Shown: one piece after another, positions 1 to 6,985 of the stretch
Layout: the number at the start of each line of letters is the position of its first letter
How positions within the stretch are numbered: position 1 is the first letter of the stretch
NCBI GenBank assembly: GCA_030637745.1
Contig: DAOWFX010000004.1
Span: 1 to 12,446, forward strand
Length of the DNA: 12,446 bases
Origin: JAGLOK01 sp023139005
GTDB taxonomy: Bacteria > Bacillota > Clostridia > Christensenellales > UMGS416
Reading direction: 5' to 3'
Notes under the pieces: model-generated
Seen by the model: only the letters and a program-made list of their open reading frames with translations
The model's database searches: none
Told to the model about the DNA's origin: nothing
Made by a program: the position numbers and the translations under genes

Positions 1-640
1 TATCGGCATGAACGAAGCATTGCTTAATTTCATGGGAACAGATCTCACTACACAAAAAGGACAGGATTTCGCATTGGAAATGATGGAATATATGCGAGAA
101 GTATTAATGGATATCCAAAATGAAACAGGCAACTATTATAACCTTGAAGCAAGCCCTGCAGAAGGCGCATGCTATCGCCTTGCAAACTTGGACAAGGAAA
201 AGTACCCTGGCATCATTACAGCAGGAGATAAGGTATCGTACTATACCAACTCATCTCAATTACCGGTAGGCTTTACTGATGATATTTTTGAAACATTGGA
301 GCTTCAGGATGAATTACAGTCACTCTACACAGGTGGCACTGTATTGCATATGTATCTTGGCGAAGCCATCAAAGACACAGAGACTGCAAAGAGACTAATA
401 CAGAAGGTATTTACAAAGTACAAACTGCCATACATATCACTAACTCCCACATTTTCAATATGCGAAGAACATGGATATATTTCAGGGGAACATTACAATT
501 GTCCCGAATGTGGCATTACCACTGAAGTTTGGTCACGAGTAACAGGGTATCTGCGTCCTGTGCAAAACTACAACACAGGCAAAAAAGCAGAGTACAAGAA
601 CAGAGAAAAGTATAAAATCAAGCAATATCAACTACACTAA
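1..640 (+). CDS. nrdD: Anaerobic ribonucleoside-triphosphate reductase, C-terminal part (5' end outside window)
   Basis: This is the 3' part of the class III ribonucleotide reductase, which reduces NTPs to dNTPs under anaerobiosis using a glycyl radical. The frame is open from the first base, so the ATG at 8 is internal and the N-terminal catalytic region lies upstream. Numbering from that Met, the motif RVTGYLRPVQ near residues 177-186 is the glycyl-radical loop, with the radical glycine at about 180. Just before it, Cys152, His155, Cys165 and Cys168 (CEEHGY...CPECG) form the zinc site, in the C-x2-H version rather than four cysteines. The stretch around residues 37-63 (NETGNYYNLEASPAEG) is also typical of the family. 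The activase gene nrdG follows 92 bases later, supporting the assignment. The frame is intact up to its TAA. Confidence 0.95.
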   Translation, partial: IGMNEALLNFMGTDLTTQKGQDFALEMMEYMREVLMDIQNETGNYYNLEASPAEGACYRLANLDKEKYPGIITAGDKVSYYTNSSQLPVGFTDDIFETLELQDELQSLYTGGTVLHMYLGEAIKDTETAKRLIQKVFTKYKLPYISLTPTFSICEEHGYISGEHYNCPECGITTEVWSRVTGYLRPVQNYNTGKKAEYKNREKYKIKQYQLH

Positions 641-676
641 TTCATTTCTTTTGGTGACAACTTCGCAAAATAACAA

Positions 677-701
677 AAAAGCAATCATCATGGTTGCTTT
701 T
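677..701 (+). terminator. Hairpin between nrdD and nrdG (weak terminator or processing stem)
   Basis: AAAAGCAATC (677-686) pairs with GGTTGCTTTT (692-701) around a 5-base loop, giving a 10-bp stem with one G-T pair. The T run is only the four T's of the stem itself, so full termination is doubtful. A partial terminator or an mRNA-stability element that sets the nrdD:nrdG ratio is more likely. The role is inferred. Confidence 0.4.
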
Positions 702-732
702 GACTTATGACACATAGGATAGAAGATTTCCA

Positions 733-1422
733 ATGAAAATAGCAGGTTTTTTGAAAAACTCATTCATAGACTATCCGGGGCAAATTGCAGCAGTTGTTTT
801 TACGCCGGGATGCAATTATGATTGTTATTATTGCCATAACAGAGCTCTCATTGATAAAAATGCTCCTTTGATAGATGAAAATATGGTCATGGCATTTCTT
901 GAAAAACGTATAGGCCTAATTGATGCAGTGGTGATTACAGGTGGAGAGCCCACCTTGCAAAAGGAACTAGCACAGTTTATCCATAAAGTGAAGTCCATGG
1001 GTTATCTCATTAAACTGGATACAAATGGTTCCTGTTCGGATTGTGTACAAGCATTATTGAACGAAGACTTGCTTGATTATATTGCATTGGACTATAAGGC
1101 TCCCTTTGATCGATATGAAGAATTTTGCAGTACATCAGCAGATGGACAAAGCGTCCAGAGAACATTGGACATCATTAAGAAAAGCGGTATAGACTATGAA
1201 CTACGAACGACTTGGGTCCCACAGCTTTCAAAAGAAGATATCGTCATGATGTTAAAAGAAGTTGCACCAGTAACCAATTTTGCACTGCAACGTTACAAAA
1301 TGCCTGAAGAATACAAGCAAACAGATCTTTTCAAGCTCAAAAAAAGTCCGCACTCAAAGGAAGAGTTTCAAGAGATTCACGAATTGATTCACGAATATGC
1401 ACAGATTATAACGATAAGATAA
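733..1422 (+). CDS. nrdG: Anaerobic ribonucleotide reductase activating protein (radical SAM)
   Basis: This is the activase that uses S-adenosylmethionine and a [4Fe-4S] cluster to place the glycyl radical on NrdD. The cluster motif C-x3-C-x2-C is at Cys27, Cys31 and Cys34 (GCNYDCYYCHN). The N-terminus (MKIAGFLKNSFIDYPG) and the VVITGGEPTLQ segment near residues 66-76, a radical-SAM SAM-binding GGE motif, are typical of the longer NrdG form found in clostridia and archaea. At 229 residues it is longer than the roughly 155-residue E. coli NrdG. It lies directly downstream of nrdD, is probably co-transcribed, and is separated from it by a small hairpin. The ribosome binding site is weak (AGGAT about 13 bases before the ATG), which fits an activase needed in smaller amounts than the reductase. 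Other radical-SAM activases share this fold, but the position beside nrdD makes NrdG the best call. Confidence 0.93.
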   Translation: MKIAGFLKNSFIDYPGQIAAVVFTPGCNYDCYYCHNRALIDKNAPLIDENMVMAFLEKRIGLIDAVVITGGEPTLQKELAQFIHKVKSMGYLIKLDTNGSCSDCVQALLNEDLLDYIALDYKAPFDRYEEFCSTSADGQSVQRTLDIIKKSGIDYELRTTWVPQLSKEDIVMMLKEVAPVTNFALQRYKMPEEYKQTDLFKLKKSPHSKEEFQEIHELIHEYAQIITIR

Positions 1423-1517
1423 TATCTCGCAAATCGCTTCAATCGATGATATTATGGTATAAATGAATGATTTACAATACAATTATTCATATTTTAACAA
1501 AAAACACTCAAAACTAA

Positions 1518-1546
1518 TTGAATTTAAGCATTAAAATGAATGTAAT
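1518..1546 (+). promoter_or_regulatory. Candidate sigma-A promoter for the aspartate aminotransferase operon
   Basis: TTGAAT (1518-1523) and TGTAAT (1541-1546) are separated by 17 bases, which predicts transcription starting near 1553 and a leader of about 60 bases. An inverted repeat, AAAATGAA (1533-1540) and TTCATTTT (1569-1576), spans the -10 box and the start and could be an operator. This is read by eye from consensus similarity only. Confidence 0.4.
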
Positions 1547-1613
1547 GCAGGAACGACACGGCAAATGCTTCATTTTATACAACAAATAAGACAATCAATA
1601 GGGGGGAAACATC

Positions 1614-2807
1614 ATGAAATTATCAAAAAAATGCGCCGCAGTTTCACCATCGATGACACTTGCAATCACATCCAAAGCCAAGGCAATGAAAAAACAGGGG
1701 ATCAATGTCATTTCCTTTAGCGCGGGCGAGCCCGACTTTAATACGCCACAGCACATAATGGATGCTGGCAAGAAGGCGATGGATGACGGATATACCAAAT
1801 ATACACCTGCATCAGGGTTGCTTGAGCTAAAAAAAGCCATCGCCGATGAATTTGTAAAAATAGACCTTCAATATGAACCCAGTCAAATTGTTGTATCCAA
1901 TGGTGCAAAGCATTCGTTATTTAATACCATGCAAGCAGTCCTTGAAGCAGGCGACGAGGTGCTCATTCCACAACCCTATTGGGTATCATACCCCGAGCTT
2001 GTCAAGCTTGCAGATGCAGTCCCTGTGTTTGTTGAGACAGGGGATGACTTCTTGGCTACCGTTGCAGACCTAAAAGCAAAGCTCACATCCAAGACCAAAG
2101 CATTGATTTTGACCAACCCCTCAAACCCAACAGGCGCTATATATAATAAAGAACAATTAGAAGATATCGCAGCCTTCTGTGTTGCAAATCAAATCATTGT
2201 CATTTCAGATGAAATCTATGACAAACTGGTATACGAAGATGTTTGCCCACCATCGATCGCGTCCTTTGACGGAATGAAGGATCTAACCATTGTCATTAAT
2301 GGTGCATCCAAAGCATATGCAATGACCGGTTGGAGAATCGGTTGGGCAGCTGCCCCACAGAACGTGGCATCTGCAATGGGCGCACTGCAAAGCCATGCAA
2401 CATCCAATCCCAATACCATCGCACAATGGGCAACCGTTGCAGCATTGACGGACAATCGAACTATGCAATGTAGTAAAGATATGAACAAAGCATTTAAACA
2501 AAGACGCAACTATATGATGGAAACCATATCAGAGATGAAATATGCAGACTATGTGCAACCCGGTGGTGCTTTTTATATGATGGTGGACGTCTCTGCAGTA
2601 TTTGGAAAGCAATACAATGGAAGGCAGATACAGGGATCGCTTGATTTCTCAGATGTTTTGCTTGAAGAGAAGTATGTAGCTACGGTACCCGGTATTGCAT
2701 TTGGCGCAGACAATTATGTACGACTATCCTATGCAACCTCCATGGATAATATCAAAGAAGGGTTGATGCGTCTGGATACATTCTTGAAGGAGGCAATGGA
2801 GGCATAA
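1614..2807 (+). CDS. aspC: Aspartate aminotransferase, class I (subgroup Ib type)
   Basis: This is a PLP-dependent cytosolic enzyme that should interconvert aspartate + 2-oxoglutarate and oxaloacetate + glutamate. At 397 residues it has the normal length. The N-terminal SAGEPDFNTP (36-45) and YTKYTPASGLLELK (60-73) are class I aminotransferase hallmarks. NPSNPTG (168-174) holds the PLP-contacting Asn, SDEIY (198-202) the Asp/Tyr pair, and GASKAYAMTGWRIGW the Schiff-base Lys233. Arg370 (VRLSYA) should bind the substrate alpha-carboxylate. The start is set by the G-rich Shine-Dalgarno AGGGGGG ending eight bases before the ATG. The stop overlaps the next ATG by one base (TAATG), so it is translationally coupled to the HMGL-like synthase, which may consume its oxaloacetate. 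Related class I enzymes can accept other amino acids, so the substrate is inferred from subgroup resemblance. Confidence 0.9.
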   Translation: MKLSKKCAAVSPSMTLAITSKAKAMKKQGINVISFSAGEPDFNTPQHIMDAGKKAMDDGYTKYTPASGLLELKKAIADEFVKIDLQYEPSQIVVSNGAKHSLFNTMQAVLEAGDEVLIPQPYWVSYPELVKLADAVPVFVETGDDFLATVADLKAKLTSKTKALILTNPSNPTGAIYNKEQLEDIAAFCVANQIIVISDEIYDKLVYEDVCPPSIASFDGMKDLTIVINGASKAYAMTGWRIGWAAAPQNVASAMGALQSHATSNPNTIAQWATVAALTDNRTMQCSKDMNKAFKQRRNYMMETISEMKYADYVQPGGAFYMMVDVSAVFGKQYNGRQIQGSLDFSDVLLEEKYVATVPGIAFGADNYVRLSYATSMDNIKEGLMRLDTFLKEAMEA

Positions 2808-4261
2808 TGGGTAAAGAGCATATTAAGAATAAGAAGATAAAAGATGTACTGGAGTTTGATGAAAAAACCAACCTTCTAGAGCAAAGAGCGTACAAATATC
2901 GATTGCAAAATCGTGAAGAGCCCAACTTATATCGTCATCTATATAGTTATGACACCATTCCGAAGGTTTCATTTAACCATCGTTTTGTGCCGCAAAACAT
3001 GCCCGAAGAGATTTGGATTACCGATACGACATTTCGTGATGGACAGCAATCCACATCGCCATTTTCAGTCAATCAGATAGTAGATTTATATAAACTACTC
3101 AGTCGTCTAGGTGGTCCTAAGGGCATTATTCGCCAAAGCGAATTCTTTGTCTACACCAAAAAGGACAAAGAAGCACTTCAAGCGTGTCTTGATCTGGGCT
3201 ATGATTTTCCCAAAGTCACTACATGGATTAGAGCTGTTGAAAAAGATTTTGAACTTATCAAGCAAATTGGTATTGAAGAAACCGGTATACTAGTATCTTG
3301 TTCTGATTATCACATATATAACAAACTGGGATTGGACAGAGCGCAAGCGATGGACAAATACTTGGGTGTAGTAAAAAGCGCACTCAGCTATGGCATTGTT
3401 CCAAGGTGTCACTTTGAAGATATTACAAGGGCGGACTTTTATGGGTTTGTTGTACCATTTGCACGAGAGTTGATGAAGCTAGGGATCGAAGCGGATGTCC
3501 CCATCAAAATCCGTGCATGTGACACAATGGGTTATGGTGTATCCTATCCGGGTGCTGCAACACCACGCTCAGTGCCGGGAATCATTTATGGGCTGCAACA
3601 CTTTGCAGATGTTCCATCTGAGCAGCTGGAGTGGCATGGACACAATGATTTTTATAAAGTAGTGTCTAATTCATCTACAGCATGGCTATATGGATGTGCT
3701 GCTGTAAATTGCTCACTACTGGGTATCGGAGAGCGTACAGGCAACTGTCCTGTTGAAGCGATGGCGATTGAATATGCATCATTATGTGGAACCAACGACG
3801 GTATGGACCTGTCTGCAATCACTGAAATTGGTCAGTATTTTGAAAAAGAAATCGGATATGACATCCCACCAAGAACACCATTTCTGGGACGGTCATTTAA
3901 TGCAACTCGTGCTGGTATTCACGCAGATGGTATGCTCAAAGATCCTGAGATATACTCCATCTTTGATACTGAGAAGCTACTCAATGTACGCCCTAATGTA
4001 TTGATTGGCCCACACTCTGGTGCTGCAGGTATCGCGCACTGGATCAAAGACTACTTCAATGTCAAATCGGGTGTGGATATATCCAAAAACTCCGAAGTAG
4101 TACTTGGCGTGAAGGCATTGGTCGATGATGAATACGCACATGGTAGAACAACGCTACTGGGAGACACGGAGCTTGAGGACATGGTATTGATTGTGGATCC
4201 GGACTTCTATGATAACCTAGTACATAACCCTAGAAAGAAAGTAGATAGAAGCTTGGATTAG
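2807..4261 (+). CDS. HMGL-like (DRE-TIM) acyltransferase; candidate Re-citrate synthase / homocitrate synthase relative
   Basis: This belongs to the DRE-TIM metallolyase family that condenses acetyl-CoA with a 2-oxo acid. Visible motifs are ITDTTFRDGQQS (71-82, with Asp73 and Arg77), the metal-binding HxH in WHGHND (276-281), LLGIGERTGNCPVE (304-317) and AGIHADG (369-375), the last resembling the isopropylmalate-synthase linker motif. GPHSG (401-405) also recalls that family. About 70 extra residues precede the barrel, and the leucine-sensing C-terminal domain of full LeuA is absent, so leucine synthase is unlikely. Known relatives of this kind include Re-citrate synthase of Clostridium kluyveri and homocitrate synthases. 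The overlap with an aspartate aminotransferase, which supplies oxaloacetate, makes Re-citrate synthase the favoured guess. Homologues are sometimes labelled 'histone-lysine N-methyltransferase', which nothing here supports. Two Shine-Dalgarno-like runs sit in the end of the upstream gene. The exact substrate is unproven. Confidence 0.72.
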   Translation: MGKEHIKNKKIKDVLEFDEKTNLLEQRAYKYRLQNREEPNLYRHLYSYDTIPKVSFNHRFVPQNMPEEIWITDTTFRDGQQSTSPFSVNQIVDLYKLLSRLGGPKGIIRQSEFFVYTKKDKEALQACLDLGYDFPKVTTWIRAVEKDFELIKQIGIEETGILVSCSDYHIYNKLGLDRAQAMDKYLGVVKSALSYGIVPRCHFEDITRADFYGFVVPFARELMKLGIEADVPIKIRACDTMGYGVSYPGAATPRSVPGIIYGLQHFADVPSEQLEWHGHNDFYKVVSNSSTAWLYGCAAVNCSLLGIGERTGNCPVEAMAIEYASLCGTNDGMDLSAITEIGQYFEKEIGYDIPPRTPFLGRSFNATRAGIHADGMLKDPEIYSIFDTEKLLNVRPNVLIGPHSGAAGIAHWIKDYFNVKSGVDISKNSEVVLGVKALVDDEYAHGRTTLLGDTELEDMVLIVDPDFYDNLVHNPRKKVDRSLD

Positions 4262-4270
4262 TAAACATAT

Positions 4271-4307
4271 AAAAAGAGCTGATACTTAACTGTATCGGCT
4301 CTTTTTT
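4271..4307. terminator. Bidirectional intrinsic terminator between convergent genes
   Basis: AAAAAGAGC-T-GATAC (4271-4285) pairs with GTATC-G-GCTCTTTTT (4292-4306) around a 6-base loop, including one G-T pair. It is followed by T's on the plus strand and by a TTTTT run on the minus strand. It sits 10 bases after the synthase stop and 28 bases beyond the stop of the convergent minus-strand aminotransferase, so it can serve both. Confidence 0.88.
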
Positions 4308-4334
4308 AGAATATAATACTAAATATAAATGTTA

Positions 4335-5522
4335 CTATATATCTGTCTGCAATTTTTCTATAACCTCTCCAATTCTTTTTATCCCTTCAATAATTCTATC
4401 TTCATCTGAATTTGAAAAATTCATTCTAAAAGTATTATTTTCTATAACATCAGTATAAAAAGGAAGACCAGGGACAAACACAACATTTTTTTCAACAGTT
4501 TTGTTAAACAATGTCATGCTATCCATTTTATCAGGCAGTGTAATCCAGAGAAACATACCACCTTCGGGAGTTGTGTATTTAACTTCCTTGGGGAAATATC
4601 TTTTAATAGCATCTATCATAACATCTTTTTGATAGCTATAGGTTTTGCTTATCAACTTAATATGAGTATCTATATCATTATCAGTTAAATATTGATGTAT
4701 TATCCTTTGAGACAAGTTATTTGAGTGTAAATCGGCTGCTTGCTTTACAGTTATCAACTTGTCTATGATTTCGGGATTTGCTCGTATCCATCCCATCCTC
4801 AAACCTGGCGCAATAATTTTTGAAAACGAACCAAGTAAAACGGATTTGTTGTCCATAAAGCTAGCTATTGTTGGTTGCTTTTTGCCTGTAAAGCGTAGCT
4901 CACGATAAGGATCATCTTCAATAATAACTGTATCGGTTTGTTTTATAATATTAGCAGTTTGCTCTCTTTTTTCCAATGAATACGATATGCCGGATGGATT
5001 TTGGAAATTAGGAACTGTATAAAATATTTTAGGTTTATTACTATTCATATATTTTCGTAATAAATCTATATCAATCCCATCACTTTCAAGTGGGATTGAT
5101 TTAAAAACAGGTTCAAACATAGAAAAAGCTTGAATAGCACCAAGATATCCAGGTCTTTCTAATACTACGTAATCTCCTTTATTCAAAAAAACTTTCCCCA
5201 ACAAATCCAATGCTTGTTGTGAACCATTTACAATGAGTATTTCATCCGGGGATACATTGAGAGCGCAAACAGTATTATAACGATTTGCAATATATTCTCG
5301 TAATGGAAGGAATCCTTGTGTTGTGCTATATTGAAGAGCATTTTTGCCATGATTTGTTAAAACCTTATTTGAAGCAGCTTGAATTTTTTTAACCGGAAAC
5401 AATCGGGCGTTGGGCAGTCCACCTGCAAACGATATAACTTTATCATTTTGTGCAACTTTTAAAATTTCTCGAATGAAAGATTTCTTGATATTTTTCATTC
5501 TATTTGCATACTTTATATTCAT
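4335..5522 (-). CDS. PLP-dependent aminotransferase, class I/II (2-aminoadipate/MocR-catalytic-domain type)
   Basis: This 395-residue fold-type I aminotransferase opens with VISFAGGLPNARLFP (29-43), a signature shared with LysN/2-aminoadipate transaminases and with the catalytic half of MocR/PdxR regulators. Further motifs are LQYSTTQGFLPLRE (63-76), PNFQNPSG (171-178), EDDPY (202-206), the Schiff-base Lys235 in SFSKIIAPGLRMGW, and Arg366 (FRMNFS) for the substrate carboxylate. The N-terminal winged helix of MocR proteins is absent, so it should act as an enzyme in the cytoplasm. The amino donor could be aromatic, branched-chain or 2-aminoadipate; the sequence does not decide. The start is supported by AAGGAAAA just before the ATG. 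It is transcribed alone, against its neighbours, and is visibly more AT-rich than the flanking plus-strand genes, which hints at separate ancestry. Confidence 0.85.
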   Translation of the reverse strand: MNIKYANRMKNIKKSFIREILKVAQNDKVISFAGGLPNARLFPVKKIQAASNKVLTNHGKNALQYSTTQGFLPLREYIANRYNTVCALNVSPDEILIVNGSQQALDLLGKVFLNKGDYVVLERPGYLGAIQAFSMFEPVFKSIPLESDGIDIDLLRKYMNSNKPKIFYTVPNFQNPSGISYSLEKREQTANIIKQTDTVIIEDDPYRELRFTGKKQPTIASFMDNKSVLLGSFSKIIAPGLRMGWIRANPEIIDKLITVKQAADLHSNNLSQRIIHQYLTDNDIDTHIKLISKTYSYQKDVMIDAIKRYFPKEVKYTTPEGGMFLWITLPDKMDSMTLFNKTVEKNVVFVPGLPFYTDVIENNTFRMNFSNSDEDRIIEGIKRIGEVIEKLQTDI

Positions 5523-5758
5523 TTTGTTTTCCTTATTTGTTTTTTAAGCTGACATCAGAATTCAATATCAATAAACTTTAACATATGATATATCATTTAT
5601 CAATCCTAATATTTGTATAATTTATATATTTACTATAATATAAATAATATCTTTACAAACAAACATAAAAAAAATATTGATTTATGCAATAAATCCATTT
5701 TTCAATCGTTTAGTGTATGTAACCGGTTAAAATAACAGACAGGAGGTGAGCGTAGCCA
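5523..5758. other. AT-rich divergent intergenic region with two palindromes
   Basis: This 236-base spacer must hold promoters for both the minus-strand aminotransferase and the sigma-factor operon. On the minus strand, TTGATA and a weak TAAAGT are 17 bases apart and flank a perfect 12-base palindrome, ATGATATATCAT (5585-5596). Near the sigma gene is a 10-base palindrome, TAACCGGTTA (5720-5729). Many TATAAT-like words make promoter calls uncertain. No coding region was found. Confidence 0.4.
5720..5729. promoter_or_regulatory. Palindrome upstream of the sigma-factor gene, possible operator
   Basis: TAACCGGTTA is a perfect 10-base palindrome and a GC-rich island inside a very AT-rich spacer, ending 11 bases before the Shine-Dalgarno. 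It could be a regulator site or part of an ECF-type autoregulatory promoter. No partner site was identified. Confidence 0.25.
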
Positions 5759-6262
5759 TTGGATAACATCATAGGAGAAATATTTGAAGAGAACTATACA
5801 AAGTTCAAACATCATCTCATAGCACGATTCAATCAACTCAATGAATATGATGCAGAAGATATTATTCAACAGACTGCGATGAAGCTTCTGTACAAGGGCA
5901 ATGACATACTGAGTGTTGAAAACCTAACATCTTATGTATATTCTTCTCTAAGAAATGGCGCGATCGACCACTTCAAAAAGAGAAAAAATGAAGTACTAAG
6001 TGCAGAGTATATCGAACAGGCAACACCCTCTGCAGAGCAGGAACTGCTGGACTCAGAACTGAAGAAAATCATTAAAAAGGCCATCGATGCACTGGACAAG
6101 AAGTCCAAATACATCTTCGTAGAAACGGAAATCAAAGGAAGATCATACAAGGAAATTATGCTAGAGACCGGTGAACGATTGGGAACGCTCTTATCCCGTA
6201 AGTCAAGAGCAACAAAAAAATTAACAGTAATCATACAAGATTACTTAAACGAATATCTCTAA
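5759..6262 (+). CDS. ECF-type RNA polymerase sigma factor (sigma-70 family)
   Basis: This small sigma factor of 167 residues has only regions 2 and 4. Residues 31-44 (DAEDIIQQTAMKLL) match sigma region 2.2, which binds core polymerase, and residues 55-75 (NLTSYVYSSLRNGAIDHFKKR) match region 2.3-2.4. After a linker, residues 106-157 form region 4, with SYKEIMLETGERLGTLLSRKSRA as two segments of the helix-turn-helix that reads the -35 box. It starts at TTG rather than ATG. The start is fixed by a perfect AGGAGGTGA ribosome binding site at 5741-5749, nine bases upstream. The stop codon TAA forms part of the Shine-Dalgarno of the next gene, so the two are coupled. Its stimulus and regulon are unknown. 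The neighbouring membrane protein is a natural candidate for control of its activity. Confidence 0.88.
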   Translation: MDNIIGEIFEENYTKFKHHLIARFNQLNEYDAEDIIQQTAMKLLYKGNDILSVENLTSYVYSSLRNGAIDHFKKRKNEVLSAEYIEQATPSAEQELLDSELKKIIKKAIDALDKKSKYIFVETEIKGRSYKEIMLETGERLGTLLSRKSRATKKLTVIIQDYLNEYL

Positions 6263-6274
6263 GGAGGATATAAA

Positions 6275-6742
6275 ATGAAAAGCTTTAAAAAGTTAGATGT
6301 AGAAACTGAAAGAAATATGGCATGGAAAGTGCTAAAGATTATCGGAATGGTAATATTGGGTATCGCAGTAGCAATACTATTTGGATTTGTAGTCATGTGG
6401 CTATGGAACTGGCTAATGCCTATGATATTTGGACTGACCACGATCACATACTGGCAAGCAGTTGGATTGTTTGTACTCGCAAAAATTATCTTCGGTAGTT
6501 TTGGTAGTGGCAGCTCAGATAAACCGCATAGCCCGAAAAGTCCTGGCAAAAAGATCAAAGGCAGCATCAAGCATGAAATCGGTAAAGAAATCAAAAAAGA
6601 GTTTGATAAAGAGTTTAACAAAGATCACGGTGTAGAAGAAAAAGATGATGACAAAGACTATGACGAACTCTATGAACAGTGGTGGGATAAAAAAGGTGAA
6701 AAAGACTTCAATGAGTATATGGATGATCAAGAAGACGCTTAA
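6275..6742 (+). CDS. Small two-helix membrane protein coupled to the sigma factor (unknown function, possible sigma regulator)
   Basis: I recognise no named family with certainty, although the segment VMWLWNWLMPMIFGL with YWQAVGLFVLAKIIFG resembles uncharacterised membrane proteins encoded beside small sigma factors in other bacteria. A short charged N-terminus (1-17) leads into a first hydrophobic helix at about 18-46 and a second at about 54-75. A glycine/serine linker (76-82) follows, then a strongly charged tail (90-155) rich in Lys, Glu and Asp with repeated K-E-F/D-K-E-F pieces that should be helical. The gene starts 12 bases after the sigma stop with the Shine-Dalgarno TAAGGAGGA, and a terminator follows, so the two form a closed operon. 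An anti-sigma or sensor role is inferred from position only. No zinc-binding anti-sigma motif (HxxxCxxC) is present. Confidence 0.8.
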   Translation: MKSFKKLDVETERNMAWKVLKIIGMVILGIAVAILFGFVVMWLWNWLMPMIFGLTTITYWQAVGLFVLAKIIFGSFGSGSSDKPHSPKSPGKKIKGSIKHEIGKEIKKEFDKEFNKDHGVEEKDDDKDYDELYEQWWDKKGEKDFNEYMDDQEDA

Positions 6743-6756
6743 GGAAGCAATATAAG

Positions 6757-6790
6757 AAAAAAGACCACAGAGAAATCTGTGGTCTTTTTT
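6757..6790. terminator. Bidirectional intrinsic terminator after the sigma operon
   Basis: AAAAAAGACCACAG (6757-6770) and CTGTGGTCTTTTTT (6777-6790) form a perfect 14-bp stem with a 6-base loop and T runs on both strands. It ends the sigma/membrane-protein operon and, from the other side, the minus-strand DUF1508 gene whose stop is at 6806. Confidence 0.93.
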
Positions 6791-6805
6791 GCTATTTGAA
6801 ATGGT

Positions 6806-6985
6806 TTAATCTTCTTCTATTACCTTTGCTTTTGGTGCGTTCTTTTTGACGGATTCAATGCCATTTAGGCATGCAGCCTTTGATGAGTAACCTTCTCCGG
6901 TTGCGATAATTTGTCCATTACTTGCTTTCAGTCTAAAACGAAATTCACCTTTTTTGTCCTTGTATACTTCAAATTTGCCAGCCAT
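6806..6985 (-). CDS. DUF1508 / YegP-like small protein, single repeat
   Basis: This is a 59-residue protein with one copy of the DUF1508 module: FEVYKDKKGEFRFRLKASNG, then IIATGEGYSSKAACLNGIESV, ending in an acidic tail. E. coli YegP carries this motif twice; single-copy versions occur. The biochemical role of the family is not established. The start is placed at the ATG complementary to 6983-6985 because AAGGAGG lies six bases before it and the DUF1508 module begins there. A longer frame from 7024 adds 13 residues (MSTMWILKTRRLI) that have no ribosome binding site and do not fit the family. It is monocistronic, convergent with the sigma operon, and ends at the shared terminator. Confidence 0.83.
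   Translation of the reverse strand: MAGKFEVYKDKKGEFRFRLKASNGQIIATGEGYSSKAACLNGIESVKKNAPKAKVIEED

Noticed and set aside
1419..1455. Inverted repeat ATAATATC...GATATTAT at the end of nrdG as a terminator
   Set aside because: The loop is long, the stem is AT-only with a bulge on extension, and no T run follows.
2216..2509. Minus-strand open frames inside the aspartate aminotransferase gene
   Set aside because: They are shadows of a well-supported gene, with no ribosome binding site or family resemblance; the same holds for the other antisense frames inside recognised genes.
2807..4261. Reading the HMGL-like gene as leuA (2-isopropylmalate synthase) or a histone methyltransferase
   Set aside because: The LeuA regulatory domain is missing and no methyltransferase motif is present; a DRE-TIM synthase with a different 2-oxo acid fits better.
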